DNA of 49,290 nucleotides, from positions 1 to 49,290 of the forward strand of contig NZ_DATIND010000054.1 of the NCBI RefSeq assembly GCF_035474595.1, given 5' to 3'. The notes under the pieces were generated by a model. It did not search any database and was not told the origin of the DNA. It saw only the letters and a program-made list of their open reading frames with translations. Shown piece by piece: positions 16,022 through 24,456 of the stretch; positions within the stretch are counted from its first letter, which is position 1, and each line of letters starts with the position of its first letter. The translations under genes were made by a program, and so were the position numbers. This DNA comes from Longimicrobium sp. (GTDB taxonomy: Bacteria > Gemmatimonadota > Gemmatimonadetes > Longimicrobiales > Longimicrobiaceae).

Positions 16022-17656
16022 TCACACCGCCCCCAGCCCCGTGTTCGCGCGGACGTTGAGCTCGCTGTACAGCTGCTCGCCGTCGGCGCGGGCGCGGGTG
16101 AGGAGCGAGCCGAGGATCGCGGCGAGGAAGCCGAGCGGCACCGAGACGATCGCCGGGTTGTCGAGCGGGAAGATGGGGGCGGCCTGGATCAGGTGCTTCG
16201 TCGCCGCGGTCGGTGCGTCGATCCCCATCACGGCGGGGCTCAGGATGATCAGGATCACCGACGCGAGCAGGCCGACCACCATCCCCGCGACCATGCCGTT
16301 GGTGTTGAAGCGGCGCCAGTACAGCGTCAGCAGGATCGCGGGGACGTTGGCGCTCGCCGCGACCGCGAAGGCGAGGCCCACGAGGAAGGCCACGTTCAGC
16401 GTCCTGAGCGAGATCGCCAGCACGATCGACAGCGCGCCGATCCCCGCGGCGGCGATGCGGGCCACCAGCACCTGCTCGCGGTCCACCACGGCGCGGCCGC
16501 GCTTCACCACGTTGAACCAGATGTCGTGCGCGAACGCCGACGAGCTGGCGATGGTCAGTCCCGCGACGACGGCCAGGATCGTGGCGAACGCGATCGCCGC
16601 GACGAAGGAGAGGAACACCTCTCCGCCCAGCTTCTCGGCCAGCAGCGGCGCGGCCAGGTTCTGGTTGGGCACCAGCGCGCCGTCCTTCATCACCCCGATG
16701 TTCCCCTTGCCCACCAGCGTAGCGGCGCCGAAGCCGAGGAACGTGGTCATGATGTAGAACGCGCCGATCAGGATCATCGCCCAGACCACCGACTTGCGCG
16801 CGGCCTTGCTGTCGGGCACGGTGTAGAAGCGCACCAGGATGTGCGGCAGCCCCGCGGTGCCGAAGATCAGCGCCACCCCCAGCGACATCAGCGAGAGCGC
16901 GCCCCACTTCCCGTGGTAGTACAGCCCCGGCTGCGTGAAGTCGCGCGCCACCGGCGCCGCGCCGCCCGGGCAGGCGCCGTCCTTCAGCGTTCCCACCTCG
17001 CAGTACTTCCCCGTCACCTTCGCCACCGCGGCGAAGAACTCCGTCAGCGAGAAGCCGAACTTCGCCAGCACCAGGATCGACAGCAGGATGGTGCCGCCCA
17101 TCAGCAGCGCCGCCTTGATGATCTGCACCCACGTGGTCGCCAGCATCCCCCCGAAGATCACGTACACCAGCATCAGCACGCCCACGATGACGATGGCGGT
17201 GCTGAAGCCGATCTGCGGGATCAGCAGCGAGACGATCGATCCCGCGCCCACCATCTGCGCGATCATGTAGACCAGCGAGACGACGAGCGTGCTGATGGCG
17301 GCGACGGTGCGCACCGCGGGCTGGCGGAAGCGGAAGGCCAGCACGTCGGCCATCGTGTACCGCCCCGTGTTGCGGAGCGGCTCGGCCACCAGGAGCAGGA
17401 CCGTGAGATAGGCGACCAGCCAGCCGACCGAGTACATGAACCCGTCGTAGCCGTAGAACGCGATCAGCCCCGCGATCCCCAGGAACGACGCGGCCGACAT
17501 GTAGTCGCCCGCCACCGCCCACCCGTTCTGGAAGCCGGTGATGCTGCGCCCGGCGCTGTAGAACTCGGCCGTCGTCTTCGTCCGGCGCGACGCCCAGTAG
17601 GTGATGACCAGCGTGACGGCGATGAAGCCGATGAACATCACGAGCGCGGTGTTCAC
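16022..17656 (-). CDS. actP: Cation/acetate symporter (SSS family), 544 aa
   Basis: Inner-membrane sodium:solute symporter family protein of the ActP type, taking up acetate and similar short monocarboxylates with a cation. About 13-14 helices are seen; family wording includes FYSAGRSITGFQNGWAVAGDYMSAASFLG near the N-terminus, YTMADVLAFRFRQPAVR, and FGTAGLPHILVRFYTVPDSKAARKS. A 30-residue insertion with two Cys (KYCEVGTLKDGACPGG) is typical of the group's periplasmic loop. GTG 17656 overlaps the stop of the upstream DUF485 gene (GTGA), so the two are translationally coupled, as in E. coli yjcH-actP. Together with acs it forms the acetate module. Confidence 0.95.
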   Translation of the reverse strand: MNTALVMFIGFIAVTLVITYWASRRTKTTAEFYSAGRSITGFQNGWAVAGDYMSAASFLGIAGLIAFYGYDGFMYSVGWLVAYLTVLLLVAEPLRNTGRYTMADVLAFRFRQPAVRTVAAISTLVVSLVYMIAQMVGAGSIVSLLIPQIGFSTAIVIVGVLMLVYVIFGGMLATTWVQIIKAALLMGGTILLSILVLAKFGFSLTEFFAAVAKVTGKYCEVGTLKDGACPGGAAPVARDFTQPGLYYHGKWGALSLMSLGVALIFGTAGLPHILVRFYTVPDSKAARKSVVWAMILIGAFYIMTTFLGFGAATLVGKGNIGVMKDGALVPNQNLAAPLLAEKLGGEVFLSFVAAIAFATILAVVAGLTIASSSAFAHDIWFNVVKRGRAVVDREQVLVARIAAAGIGALSIVLAISLRTLNVAFLVGLAFAVAASANVPAILLTLYWRRFNTNGMVAGMVVGLLASVILIILSPAVMGIDAPTAATKHLIQAAPIFPLDNPAIVSVPLGFLAAILGSLLTRARADGEQLYSELNVRANTGLGAV

Positions 17657-17994
17657 GACGGCCTCCCGGTGTGGCGCGACACGATCTCGTGCTCGCGTGC
17701 GTCGAAGTCGCGCGCGCGGCGGACGTACATCGCCATCAGCACCCACGCCATCACGAACTGCGACAGCGCGAAGAGATACGCCAGGTTGATCTTGCCGATC
17801 ACGTCCCGCTCCATCACCCGCGGGAAGTAGCCCACCAGGATGGGAAGGGCGAAGTAGTAGACGACGAAGAACACCGTGGCGGGGATCATGAACCGGCGCT
17901 TGGCCGCCACCAGGTCGCGGAACGCGGGCTCCGCCTCGATCGCGGGCCAGTCCAGCGCGGGCTGCGGACGACGGTCGGGCATGGGGTCGGGCAT
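17653..17994 (-). CDS. DUF485 membrane protein (YjcH-like), 113 aa
   Basis: Small two-helix membrane protein that regularly precedes actP. Helices lie near 37-55 (PATVFFVVYYFALPILVGYF) and 70-90 (AYLFALSQFVMAWVLMAMYV), with the family pattern FxxLxxxKRRF before the first and a short basic tail. Its function is unproven; an accessory role for the symporter is inferred from constant linkage. ATG 17994 has GGAG five bases upstream. Its TGA overlaps the actP GTG. Confidence 0.92.
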   Translation of the reverse strand: MPDPMPDRRPQPALDWPAIEAEPAFRDLVAAKRRFMIPATVFFVVYYFALPILVGYFPRVMERDVIGKINLAYLFALSQFVMAWVLMAMYVRRARDFDAREHEIVSRHTGRPS

Positions 17995-18096
17995 CGCGCG
18001 CTCCGGCGAGGGGATCGGCGGCGGTCGGTGCTTCGGGAGGATGGAGATCGGGAACGCATGGTACGCGCCGCGCCCGCGTTTTACAAGCTCACCAGG

Positions 18097-18178
18097 GATC
18101 TCACGCGGAGACGCGGAGACGCAGAGAACTCATCGCCCGGAGGGAGCTCTCCGCGCCTTCGCGTCTCCGCGTGAGATC
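18097..18178. repeat. Long palindrome with GCGGAGACGC units
   Basis: The 19-bp arm GATCTCACGCGGAGACGCG (18097-18115) is exactly repeated in inverted form at 18160-18178. A second copy of the family lies at 20425-20492. Both sit directly behind stop codons of minus-strand genes (here dacB, 24 bp away). Confidence 0.8.
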
Positions 18179-18202
18179 GACGGACGTATAGGAATCGCCC
18201 GG

Positions 18203-19723
18203 TCAGCGCGTGCGCGGCAGGTTGTACAGGCGCAGCAGCGCGGCTTCGGCCAGGCGGTCGGCGTCGCGCGAGGTGACGGTGTGGTGGTTCACGATCATGC
18301 TGAACACCATCGGCTCGCCCGCGGCCGTGGTCATGTAGCCGCTGAGCGAGCGCACGTTGCTGACCGTGCCCGTCTTCGCGTGGACGTTGCCCTGCAGCGG
18401 CGTCCCCTTCATCCGCCCCGCCAGCGTTCCGTCCACTCCGGCTACGGGGAGGGCGTCGTAGAAGGTCTGGAAGTTGGGGCTGCGGCGCATGTGCTCCAGG
18501 ATGCCGATCAGGAACCACGGCGCCACCAGGTTGTAGCGCGAGAGCCCCGACCCGTCCGCCTGCGCCAGGCGCCGCGGCGGGAGACCCCACGCCCGCGTGG
18601 CGCTGTCCACCGCGGCGATCCCCGCGCTCGCCGTGCCCTGCCCGCGCAGCACGCGGCCCTCCGTCTTCAGCAGCAGCTCGCCGATCTGGTTCTGGCTGGG
18701 CTTCAGAAATCCGTGCAGGATCTCGCTGAGCGGCGGCGACGTCTGCGTGAACAGCGTCTGGCGCGAAGACGGCCGCATCGCCGGCGCCAGCTCGTCCTGG
18801 TCCACCGCCGCGCCGCCGACCGCGATGCCGGAGGCGATCAGCGTCTCCCGCAGCACGGTGGAGAAGTACGCAGTGTTGTTGCGGATGGCGACGAGCGTTC
18901 GCACTGCCGGCGTGTCCGCGGGGATCTCGCCGGAGATGACGATGCCGGGGCCGGTGTCCTGCCGCGTCACCTCGATCTGCTCCATCGCGCCGGGGGCGGC
19001 GGTGCGCGCGGCCACCGTCGCGGGGATGTACGCCGTCGCCGGGTCGAGCGTGACGACGGGTGCCGTGCCCGGTGCCGCGCCGCGGGCGACCGTGACGCCG
19101 GCGACGCCGAGGTTGAACTCCAGCCCGCCGATCTCGGCCGAGTAGTCGTCATTCATGTCGTCCCACGCCCAGCCGCGGCCGTACGGCACGTCGTCGAACA
19201 CGTCGTCGTCGCCGATCACGCGGCCGGTGATGCGGCGGACGCCGTGCGCGCGCAGCGAGTCCGCCCACGCGCGGAACACGGCGCGCGCGTCGCCGCCGTG
19301 GAAGTCGGCGGCGATGGTCGGATCCCCGCTGCCGACCACCACCAGGTCGCCGCGCAGCTCGCCGTTCGCGACCGGGCCCGTGGCGGCGACCACGGTGCGG
19401 TAGCGGAAGTCGGGCCCCAGCGTCTCCAGCGCCGTGCTCCCCGTCACCAGCTTCATGTTGCTTGCGGGGACGAACATCTTCCCGCCGTTGCGCTCGTACA
19501 GCGTGGCGCCCGTCTCCAGCGACTTCACCACCACGCCCCAGTTGGCGCCCGCGAAGGTGGTGTCGCCGAAGATGGAGTCCAGCGCCGCCGCGAATCCCGT
19601 CCGCGCGGGGACGGGCGCCGGCGCCGGGGCGGGCGGAGGCGTGCTCGCCGCCGCGGCCGCGCACGACGCGAGCGCGGGGGCGAACAGCAGGGTGGAGATG
19701 CGCTTCGGGAGATGCATCGTCAT
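18203..19723 (-). CDS. dacB: D-alanyl-D-alanine carboxypeptidase/endopeptidase (PBP4 type), lipoprotein
   Basis: S13-family penicillin-binding protein that trims or cleaves peptidoglycan cross-links in the periplasm. The active-site set is complete: SNMK (Ser88-Lys91, in FVPASNMKLVTG), the SxN-type SQNQIGELLLK, and HAKTGTV. A signal peptide with lipobox LASC predicts lipidation at Cys21, followed by a Pro/Ala-rich linker, which is unusual for E. coli PBP4 but seen elsewhere. ATG 19723 overlaps the TGA of the upstream acetyltransferase (ATGA). A large palindromic repeat follows the stop. Confidence 0.93.
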   Translation of the reverse strand: MTMHLPKRISTLLFAPALASCAAAAASTPPPAPAPAPVPARTGFAAALDSIFGDTTFAGANWGVVVKSLETGATLYERNGGKMFVPASNMKLVTGSTALETLGPDFRYRTVVAATGPVANGELRGDLVVVGSGDPTIAADFHGGDARAVFRAWADSLRAHGVRRITGRVIGDDDVFDDVPYGRGWAWDDMNDDYSAEIGGLEFNLGVAGVTVARGAAPGTAPVVTLDPATAYIPATVAARTAAPGAMEQIEVTRQDTGPGIVISGEIPADTPAVRTLVAIRNNTAYFSTVLRETLIASGIAVGGAAVDQDELAPAMRPSSRQTLFTQTSPPLSEILHGFLKPSQNQIGELLLKTEGRVLRGQGTASAGIAAVDSATRAWGLPPRRLAQADGSGLSRYNLVAPWFLIGILEHMRRSPNFQTFYDALPVAGVDGTLAGRMKGTPLQGNVHAKTGTVSNVRSLSGYMTTAAGEPMVFSMIVNHHTVTSRDADRLAEAALLRLYNLPRTR

Positions 19724-20325
19724 GGGGCGGCCGGGGTCCAGGGGCGCGCGAGCCGGGCCTCGAGGCGCTGCTTCACCCCGGGCCATTCGTCGTCGAGAAT
19801 GCTGTAGTACACGGTATCGCGGAAGCGGCCGTCGTCCGTGGCCATGTGGCGGCGCAGGATGCCCTCCTGCACTCCGCCAATGCGGGCGATGGCGTTGCGG
19901 CTGCGCTCGTTCAGCGCGTCGGTGCGCAGCTCCACGCGCACGCAGCCCAGCGATTCGAAGGCGTGGCGGAGCATGAGATACTTCGCCTCGGTGTTCGCCG
20001 GCGTTCGCTGCCAGGGCCGCGCCAGCCAGGTGTAGCCGATCTCCACACGCCGGTGCCGCGGCTCCACGTTGTGGTAGCGCGTGCTCCCGATCACCCGCCC
20101 CGACGCCGCGTCCAGCGTGGCGAACGGAAGCGCGGCGCCCTCCTCCTCCGCGTCCAGCGCCGCCTGCACGTAGCGGCGCATGTCCTCCTCGGAGCGTGGA
20201 TGGCTGAGCGTCCACCGCCAGATGTCGTCGTCGTCCGCCACCGCCCAGAGCGCGGGAACGTGCTCGATCGTGAGCGGCACCAGGCGCACGTGGCGGCCCT
20301 CGAGCGTGATGGGCGAGATCAGCAT
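19720..20325 (-). CDS. RimJ/RimL-type GNAT acetyltransferase, 201 aa
   Basis: N-acetyltransferase of the ribosomal-protein-alanine group: LEGRHVRLVPLTIEHVPALW at the N-terminus, GRVIGSTRYHNVEPRHRRVEIGYTWLAR in the middle and RVELRTDALNERSRNAIARIG near the end, the classic RimJ/L wording. Many members act on amino acids, aminoglycosides or other small molecules, so the substrate is open. ATG 20325 is the only in-frame start giving a full domain; no ribosome site is apparent. Its stop overlaps the dacB start by 4 nt, so the pair forms an operon. Confidence 0.9.
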   Translation of the reverse strand: MLISPITLEGRHVRLVPLTIEHVPALWAVADDDDIWRWTLSHPRSEEDMRRYVQAALDAEEEGAALPFATLDAASGRVIGSTRYHNVEPRHRRVEIGYTWLARPWQRTPANTEAKYLMLRHAFESLGCVRVELRTDALNERSRNAIARIGGVQEGILRRHMATDDGRFRDTVYYSILDDEWPGVKQRLEARLARPWTPAAP

Positions 20326-20424
20326 CCGGTGCGAATCTGGGTGAGTGCGAGGCGCGAGCGTGACATCCTACGCACCATTGCAGTGGCGCACTAGCATCCG
20401 CGCCGGATCGGGCCGTCCTGATGG

Positions 20425-20492
20425 CTCACGCGGAGACGCGGAGACGCAGAGAACTCACCGCTCGAACGGAGTTCTCTGCGTCTCCGCGTGAG
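20425..20492. repeat. Second copy of the GCGGAGACGC palindrome family
   Basis: CTCACGCGGAGACGC (20425 onward), with an extra 8-9 bp unit, pairs with GAGTTCTCTGCG...GTGAG at 20469-20492. It ends three bases before the stop of the VOC gene and may act as its transcription terminator. Confidence 0.8.
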
Positions 20493-20494
20493 AT

Positions 20495-20881
20495 TCAGCT
20501 GTCGCGGACCTCGCTCATCAGCGCGGCCATGTTCCCCTCGCTGTCGCGGAAGAAGGCCATCCACAGCTCGTGGTCCGGCATCCGCGCGAGCAGGTGCGGC
20601 TCGCCCTCCACCTGCGCGCCGGCGGTGCGGATCGACTCGAACGCGGCGCGGATGTCCGGCACCTTGTAGTAGAGGATGGAGGAAGGGTGGTCGTGCTCCG
20701 GCTTCTCCGGTTTCGCCAGATACAGACGCACGGAGCCGGCCTGGAAGAACGCCGCGTTGGGGATCTCGAACAGCAGCGGCAGCCCCAGTACGTCGCGGTA
20801 GAATCCGATCGCCCGCTGCACGTCGTGGACGTTGACGGCGATCTGCCCCACGTCCGTGATCCCGATCCCCATGCCGCTCAT
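20495..20881 (-). CDS. VOC-superfamily (glyoxalase/bleomycin-resistance fold) protein, 128 aa
   Basis: Single-chain vicinal-oxygen-chelate protein with both beta-alpha-beta-beta-beta units: VGQIAVNVHDVQRAIGFYRDVLGLPLLFE and ILYYKVPDIRAAFESIRTAGAQVEGEP ... MAFFRDSEGNMAALMSE. The first metal-ligand position reads Gln instead of His, a common variation. The substrate is unknown. ATG 20881 has CGGAGG at six bases. The gene is divergent from a MarR regulator 75 bp away. A minus-strand promoter with TTGACA and TAAATA 16 bp apart overlaps the MarR operator, so control by that regulator is likely. Confidence 0.87.
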   Translation of the reverse strand: MSGMGIGITDVGQIAVNVHDVQRAIGFYRDVLGLPLLFEIPNAAFFQAGSVRLYLAKPEKPEHDHPSSILYYKVPDIRAAFESIRTAGAQVEGEPHLLARMPDHELWMAFFRDSEGNMAALMSEVRDS

Positions 20882-20921
20882 CTCCACCTCCGCGTGAGAA
20901 GCCCCATCTCCATCATCTTCC

Positions 20922-20956
20922 TTGATTATTTAGTTTGACTAACTAAATTGTCAAGC
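20922..20956. promoter_or_regulatory. Divergent promoters with a MarR-type palindromic operator
   Basis: TTTAGTT (20929-20935) and AACTAAA (20941-20947) are inverted arms; TTGAC (20935-20939) and GTCAA (20950-20954) form a second nested pair. For the minus strand, TTGACA (20954-20949) and TAAATA (16 bp away) form a good sigma-70 promoter. For the plus strand TTGATT (20922-20927) and TAAATT (20944-20949) would start transcription at or next to the MarR ATG at 20957, i.e. a leaderless mRNA. The stretch is strikingly AT-rich for this genome. Confidence 0.7.
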
Positions 20957-21397
20957 ATGATGATTGGAGACTCGGATCGGGAGCGGGTCGAGCGCGTGGC
21001 GGACCGGCTGCACTCCGCCAGCATCCACCTGCTGCGCCGCGTCCGCCGCCAGGACGACGAGAGCGGGGTGACGGCGCCGCATCTCTCCGCGCTGTCCGTG
21101 CTCGTGTTCGGCGGCGCGCGGACGCTGGGCGAGCTGGCCGCGGCGGAGCAGGTGACGCCGCCGTCGATGACGCGCATCGTCCGCAACCTGGAGGCGGACG
21201 GCCTGGTCGAGCGCGAGACCGACGCTGCCGACCGCCGCATCGCCCGCGTCCGCGCCACGGACAAGGGCCGCCGCATCCTCGCCGACGCCCGCACCCGCCG
21301 CATCACCGACCTCGCCGCCCGCCTCGCCGCGCTCCCCGATACGGATCTCCAGACCTTGGAGCGTGCGGCGGAGATCATTGAAGCGGCGCTGAGATAG
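20957..21397 (+). CDS. MarR-family transcriptional regulator, 146 aa
   Basis: Winged-helix regulator. The recognition region reads TLGELAAAEQVTPPSMTRIVRNLEADGLVERETDAADRR, followed by the wing RIARVRATDKGRRI; flanking helices (residues 5-45 and 105-146) form the dimer interface. MarR proteins bind palindromes and release DNA on binding phenolic or oxidative ligands. It is divergent from the VOC gene and sits on a matching operator, which implies autoregulation and control of the neighbour. ATG 20957 (or 20960) is chosen; an upstream in-frame TTG lies inside the operator. Confidence 0.92.
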   Translation: MMIGDSDRERVERVADRLHSASIHLLRRVRRQDDESGVTAPHLSALSVLVFGGARTLGELAAAEQVTPPSMTRIVRNLEADGLVERETDAADRRIARVRATDKGRRILADARTRRITDLAARLAALPDTDLQTLERAAEIIEAALR

Positions 21398-21463
21398 GAC
21401 CGCTCGGACTGGCATCGGTGCGAGACGGGGTTCCGGTTTGCGCCCACGGCTGTTGCAGGTGAA

Positions 21464-21523
21464 CCCTCGCGCAGTTTGCGAGGCTTTCCGTTGTTGTTGC
21501 TGCGGCGCTGCGGCTTCAGCCGC
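21464..21523. repeat. Dispersed repeat (CTCGCGCAGTTTGCGAGG hairpin ... GCGGCTTCAGCCGCC)
   Basis: Hairpin CCTCGC-GCAGTTT-GCGAGG, then GTTGTTG and a GGCTTCAGCC palindrome. Matching elements lie at 35278-35331 (inverted) and 47922-47978. The remainder of 21398-21737 shows no gene. Confidence 0.75.
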
Positions 21524-21737
21524 CCTTGGCCCCTTCGCCACCCCGCCGAATCTCCATCTCCTCCACCGTTCGCCGCACCGCCGCCGCATCCCGCCGCAAA
21601 ATCCCCGCAGGTCGCTGCCGGTCCGCAACATCCGCCGGAGCATCGTCGTTCCATCTGCGACCAGCGCGGGAGATGCCCGCGGCGCCGGAGACGGCGCAGG
21701 TTCCCGATCCACCCAAGATGGAGCGAGCGAGGCGACG

Positions 21738-22688
21738 ATGAAGAAGAATGCCGTGATGGCGATGATCCTGGTGGCGGCCGCCGGTTGCGCCGACGCGTCG
21801 CAGTCCCCCGTGGCCGTGGCCGCGCAGCCCAGCGCCAGCGCGTGGCGCGTGAACCTGAAGCAGGCGCGGCAGGAGCTGCTGGCCGCCGACGCCGCCCGCG
21901 AGCAGGCCACCGCCGCCGACGTGGTGAACGGGTACACCAGCTGGATGACCGAGGACGGCGAGTTCCTTCCCTCGCGCGTGGACGTGCTGGTCGGCATCCC
22001 CGCCGCGCGCGACTACCTGCAGACCGCGGTGCTCATCGGCTCCATGCGGTGGACCACCATCCGCGCCGACGTGTCGGCCGACGGCAGCGCGGGCTACACC
22101 ATCGGCTACGGCACCACCACGCGGCGCGACAACGGCGCCACCGTCTACCTGCGCCTCATCTCGTACTGGGTGAAGCAGGCGGACGGGTCGTGGAAGGTGA
22201 AGGCCAGCACCCCGGCGCTCTACACCGTCCCCGCGGCGGGCGAGGTCCCCGCCGGCTTCGGCACCCCCACCGACAACGGCGTGCAGGGCGCCGCCGCGTC
22301 GGCGGCCACGGTGGACGACGTGCTGCAGGCCGACCGCGACTTCGCGGCGATGTCGGTGGCGCAGAACGCGAAGACCGCGTTCGTGACCTTCGCCGCGCCC
22401 ACGGCCATCGCCGTGGCGACGCCGGACTACGGCCCCGAGGCCATCGGCGCGGGCTTCGGCGACGGCGGCGGCTTCGTGCTGAGCTGGGGCCCGGTGGCGG
22501 GCGGCATCGCCGGCAGCGGCGACCTGGGCTACACCATCGGCTACGCGAAGACGCAGCTGCTGAACCCCGACGGCTCGCCCGCCGGCGCCAGCTTCAGCAA
22601 GTACATCACCATCTGGCAGCGCCAGCCGAACGGCGCCTGGAAGTACGTGGCCGACGGCGGCACCTCGCGCGCTCCCGGCACGCACTGA
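21738..22688 (+). CDS. Lipoprotein with two NTF2/SnoaL-like domains, 316 aa
   Basis: Signal peptide with lipobox LVAAAGC (Cys17). The mature part appears to be a tandem duplication of a DUF4440/SnoaL-like cone fold: first copy about 40-160 (ARQELLAADAAREQ ... GYTIGYGTT ... YWVKQADGSWKVKAS) and second about 185-310 (VDDVLQADRDFAAMS ... LGYTIGYAKT ... IWQRQPNGAWKYVADG). Both copies keep the GYTIGY strand and the W-G-W/A-W-K-near-end pattern. Such domains can be enzymes, ligand binders or scaffolds; no catalytic set can be named. ATG 21738 is the only start giving a signal peptide. A terminator hairpin follows. Confidence 0.8.
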   Translation: MKKNAVMAMILVAAAGCADASQSPVAVAAQPSASAWRVNLKQARQELLAADAAREQATAADVVNGYTSWMTEDGEFLPSRVDVLVGIPAARDYLQTAVLIGSMRWTTIRADVSADGSAGYTIGYGTTTRRDNGATVYLRLISYWVKQADGSWKVKASTPALYTVPAAGEVPAGFGTPTDNGVQGAAASAATVDDVLQADRDFAAMSVAQNAKTAFVTFAAPTAIAVATPDYGPEAIGAGFGDGGGFVLSWGPVAGGIAGSGDLGYTIGYAKTQLLNPDGSPAGASFSKYITIWQRQPNGAWKYVADGGTSRAPGTH

Positions 22689-22722
22689 CCCGCGGGCTCG
22701 CACCCCGGCGGAAGGTGCTCGG

Positions 22723-22755
22723 GCGCCCGGCCCCCAAAGGCCGGGCGTCCGTCTT
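22723..22755 (+). terminator. Terminator behind the NTF2-like lipoprotein
   Basis: GCGCCCGGCC (22723-22732) pairs with GGCCGGGCGT (22739-22748) around CCCAAA, followed by CCGTCTTT. Confidence 0.65.
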
Positions 22756-22895
22756 TCCATCCCGCGCCCGAAACCGGACCCCCCGTCCGCCCGTACCACT
22801 CTCCCGCGCGGCGCTGATGCTTGCGCAAACGATGCGGCGGCGCGTATTTGAGAGCGACCCTCCGCCCCGAACCCCTCCGGAACGAGAGACGCCCC

Positions 22896-24002
22896 ATGGG
22901 CCTCTGGGACTTCGTCAAGACCGAGCTGATCGACATCATCCAGTGGCTGGACGACACCGGCGACACCATGGTGCACCGGTTCGACGGCCACGACAACGAG
23001 ATCAAGAACGGCGCGCAGCTCATCGTCCGCCCCGGCCAGGCCGCGGTGTTCGTGAACCAGGGGCAGGTGGCCGACGTCTTCGGCCCCGGCCGCCACGAGC
23101 TGCGCACCGAGAACCTGCCGATCCTGTCGACGATCCTCGGGTGGAAGTACGGGTTCAACTCGCCCTTCAAGGCCGAGGTCTTCTTCGTCGCCACCAAGCA
23201 GTTCACCGACCAGAAGTGGGGCACCAAGGCGCCCATCATGCTGCGCGACCCCGAGTTCGGGCCGGTGCGGCTGCGCGCCTTCGGCACCTACGTGGTGCGC
23301 GTGGTCGAGCCCGCCAAGTTCATCGCGCAGATCGTGGGCACCAACGGCGTCTTCACCACCGGCGACATCGGCGAGCAGCTGCGCTCGCTGGTCACCTCGC
23401 GCTTCATCGACGCGCTGGGCGAGGCGAAGATCCCCATGCTGGACCTGGCCAGCCGCTACGACGAGATCGGCGGGCTGATCCGCGAGAAGATGGTGCCGGA
23501 CTTCGCGGCCTGGGGATTGGAGCTCACGCAGTTCCTGATCGAGAGCATCGCCCTTCCGGAAGAGGTGGAGAAGGCGCTCGACCGCCGCAGCAGCATGGGG
23601 GTGATCGGCGACCTGGGCGCGTACACGCAGTTCCAGACCGCCGAGTCCATCCCGCTGGCCGCGCAGAACCCGGGTGGCACCGCCGGCGCGGGGATGGGCA
23701 TGGGGATGGGCTTCGCGATGGCGCAGCAGATGGCCAACGCCATGGGCCAGGGCGGCGCGCAGCCACAGGCCGCCGGCGGGCCGCCGCCGCTCCCGCAGCA
23801 GGGCGCGTACTTCGTCGCGGTGAACGGCCAGCAGAGCGGACCGCACGGCCTCGACGCGCTCCGCCAGCAGGCCGGCTCCGGCGCCCTGACCCGCGAGACG
23901 CTGGTGTGGAAGCAGGGGATGGCCGCGTGGTCCCCCGCCGGCCAGGTGGACGAGCTGTCGCAGCTCTTCGGCGCCGTCCCCCCGCCGCTGCCGCCGCAGT
24001 AA
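22896..24002 (+). CDS. SPFH-domain protein with C-terminal GYF_2 domain, 368 aa
   Basis: The N-terminal ~230 residues form a YdjI-like/virion-core-type SPFH (band-7) domain: QLIVRPGQAAVFVNQGQVADVFGPGRHEL and LRAFGTYVVRVVEPAKFIAQIVG. A Gly/Met/Ala-rich linker (about 280-320) leads to a GYF_2 module, YFVAVNGQQSGPHGLDALRQ ... LVWKQGMAAWSPAGQV (about 325-365), a small domain for binding proline-rich partners. The middle lacks the long coiled coil of flotillins. No membrane segment is visible, so it is probably cytoplasmic or peripheral. The role is unknown; SPFH-GYF proteins are proposed scaffolds. ATG 22896 has only a weak ribosome site. Confidence 0.88.
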   Translation: MGLWDFVKTELIDIIQWLDDTGDTMVHRFDGHDNEIKNGAQLIVRPGQAAVFVNQGQVADVFGPGRHELRTENLPILSTILGWKYGFNSPFKAEVFFVATKQFTDQKWGTKAPIMLRDPEFGPVRLRAFGTYVVRVVEPAKFIAQIVGTNGVFTTGDIGEQLRSLVTSRFIDALGEAKIPMLDLASRYDEIGGLIREKMVPDFAAWGLELTQFLIESIALPEEVEKALDRRSSMGVIGDLGAYTQFQTAESIPLAAQNPGGTAGAGMGMGMGFAMAQQMANAMGQGGAQPQAAGGPPPLPQQGAYFVAVNGQQSGPHGLDALRQQAGSGALTRETLVWKQGMAAWSPAGQVDELSQLFGAVPPPLPPQ

Positions 24003-24138
24003 AGCAATTTCCTCGCAGGACCATGCACGCGTGGCCTCGCTCCCATCCCGGAGCGGGGCCGCGTTCAGTTGGGAAATGCCCGGGTCGGGTCCGTCCCACG
24101 GTGGATCGTGATGGAACCTTTCACCCGAGGAGGATCGG

Positions 24139-24366
24139 ATGGCGCGAACCGTCTATGAGGTCTACCCCAGCGGTGACCGATGGGGCGTCAAGAAGCGAGG
24201 CGCGGAGCGGGCAGACAGCCTGTGGGACAGGAAGTCCGATGCGATCGATCGCGGAGTGGAGCTGGCAAAGGCGAACCAGCCGAGCCAGCTCATCATCAGG
24301 CGCCGCGACGGCACCATCGAGGACGAGCGCACCTACGGACAGGATCCGTACCCTCCCCCGGGCTGA
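24139..24366 (+). CDS. DUF2188 protein, 75 aa
   Basis: Small basic protein that matches DUF2188 over its whole length: YEVYPSGDRWGVKKRGAERA, DAIDRGVELAKANQPSQLIIRRRDG and the terminal TYGQDPYPPPG, close to the family's YGxDPxPP ending. The function is unknown; the fold is a short alpha/beta unit. ATG 24139 has a strong GAGGAGG ribosome site, and an excellent intrinsic terminator follows, so this is a complete single-gene unit. Confidence 0.88.
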   Translation: MARTVYEVYPSGDRWGVKKRGAERADSLWDRKSDAIDRGVELAKANQPSQLIIRRRDGTIEDERTYGQDPYPPPG

Positions 24367-24374
24367 CGAACGAG

Positions 24375-24411
24375 GCGGCCCCGTCCAATCGCTGGACGGG
24401 GCCGCTTCTTT
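24375..24411 (+). terminator. Intrinsic terminator of the DUF2188 gene
   Basis: 13-bp perfect stem GCGGCCCCGTCCA (24375-24387) with 24393-24405, loop ATCGC, then TTCTTT. Confidence 0.85.
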
Positions 24412-24456
24412 CACGCGAGCGAATTCATTCAGTCACTGCGCGCGGCACCCTTCGCG

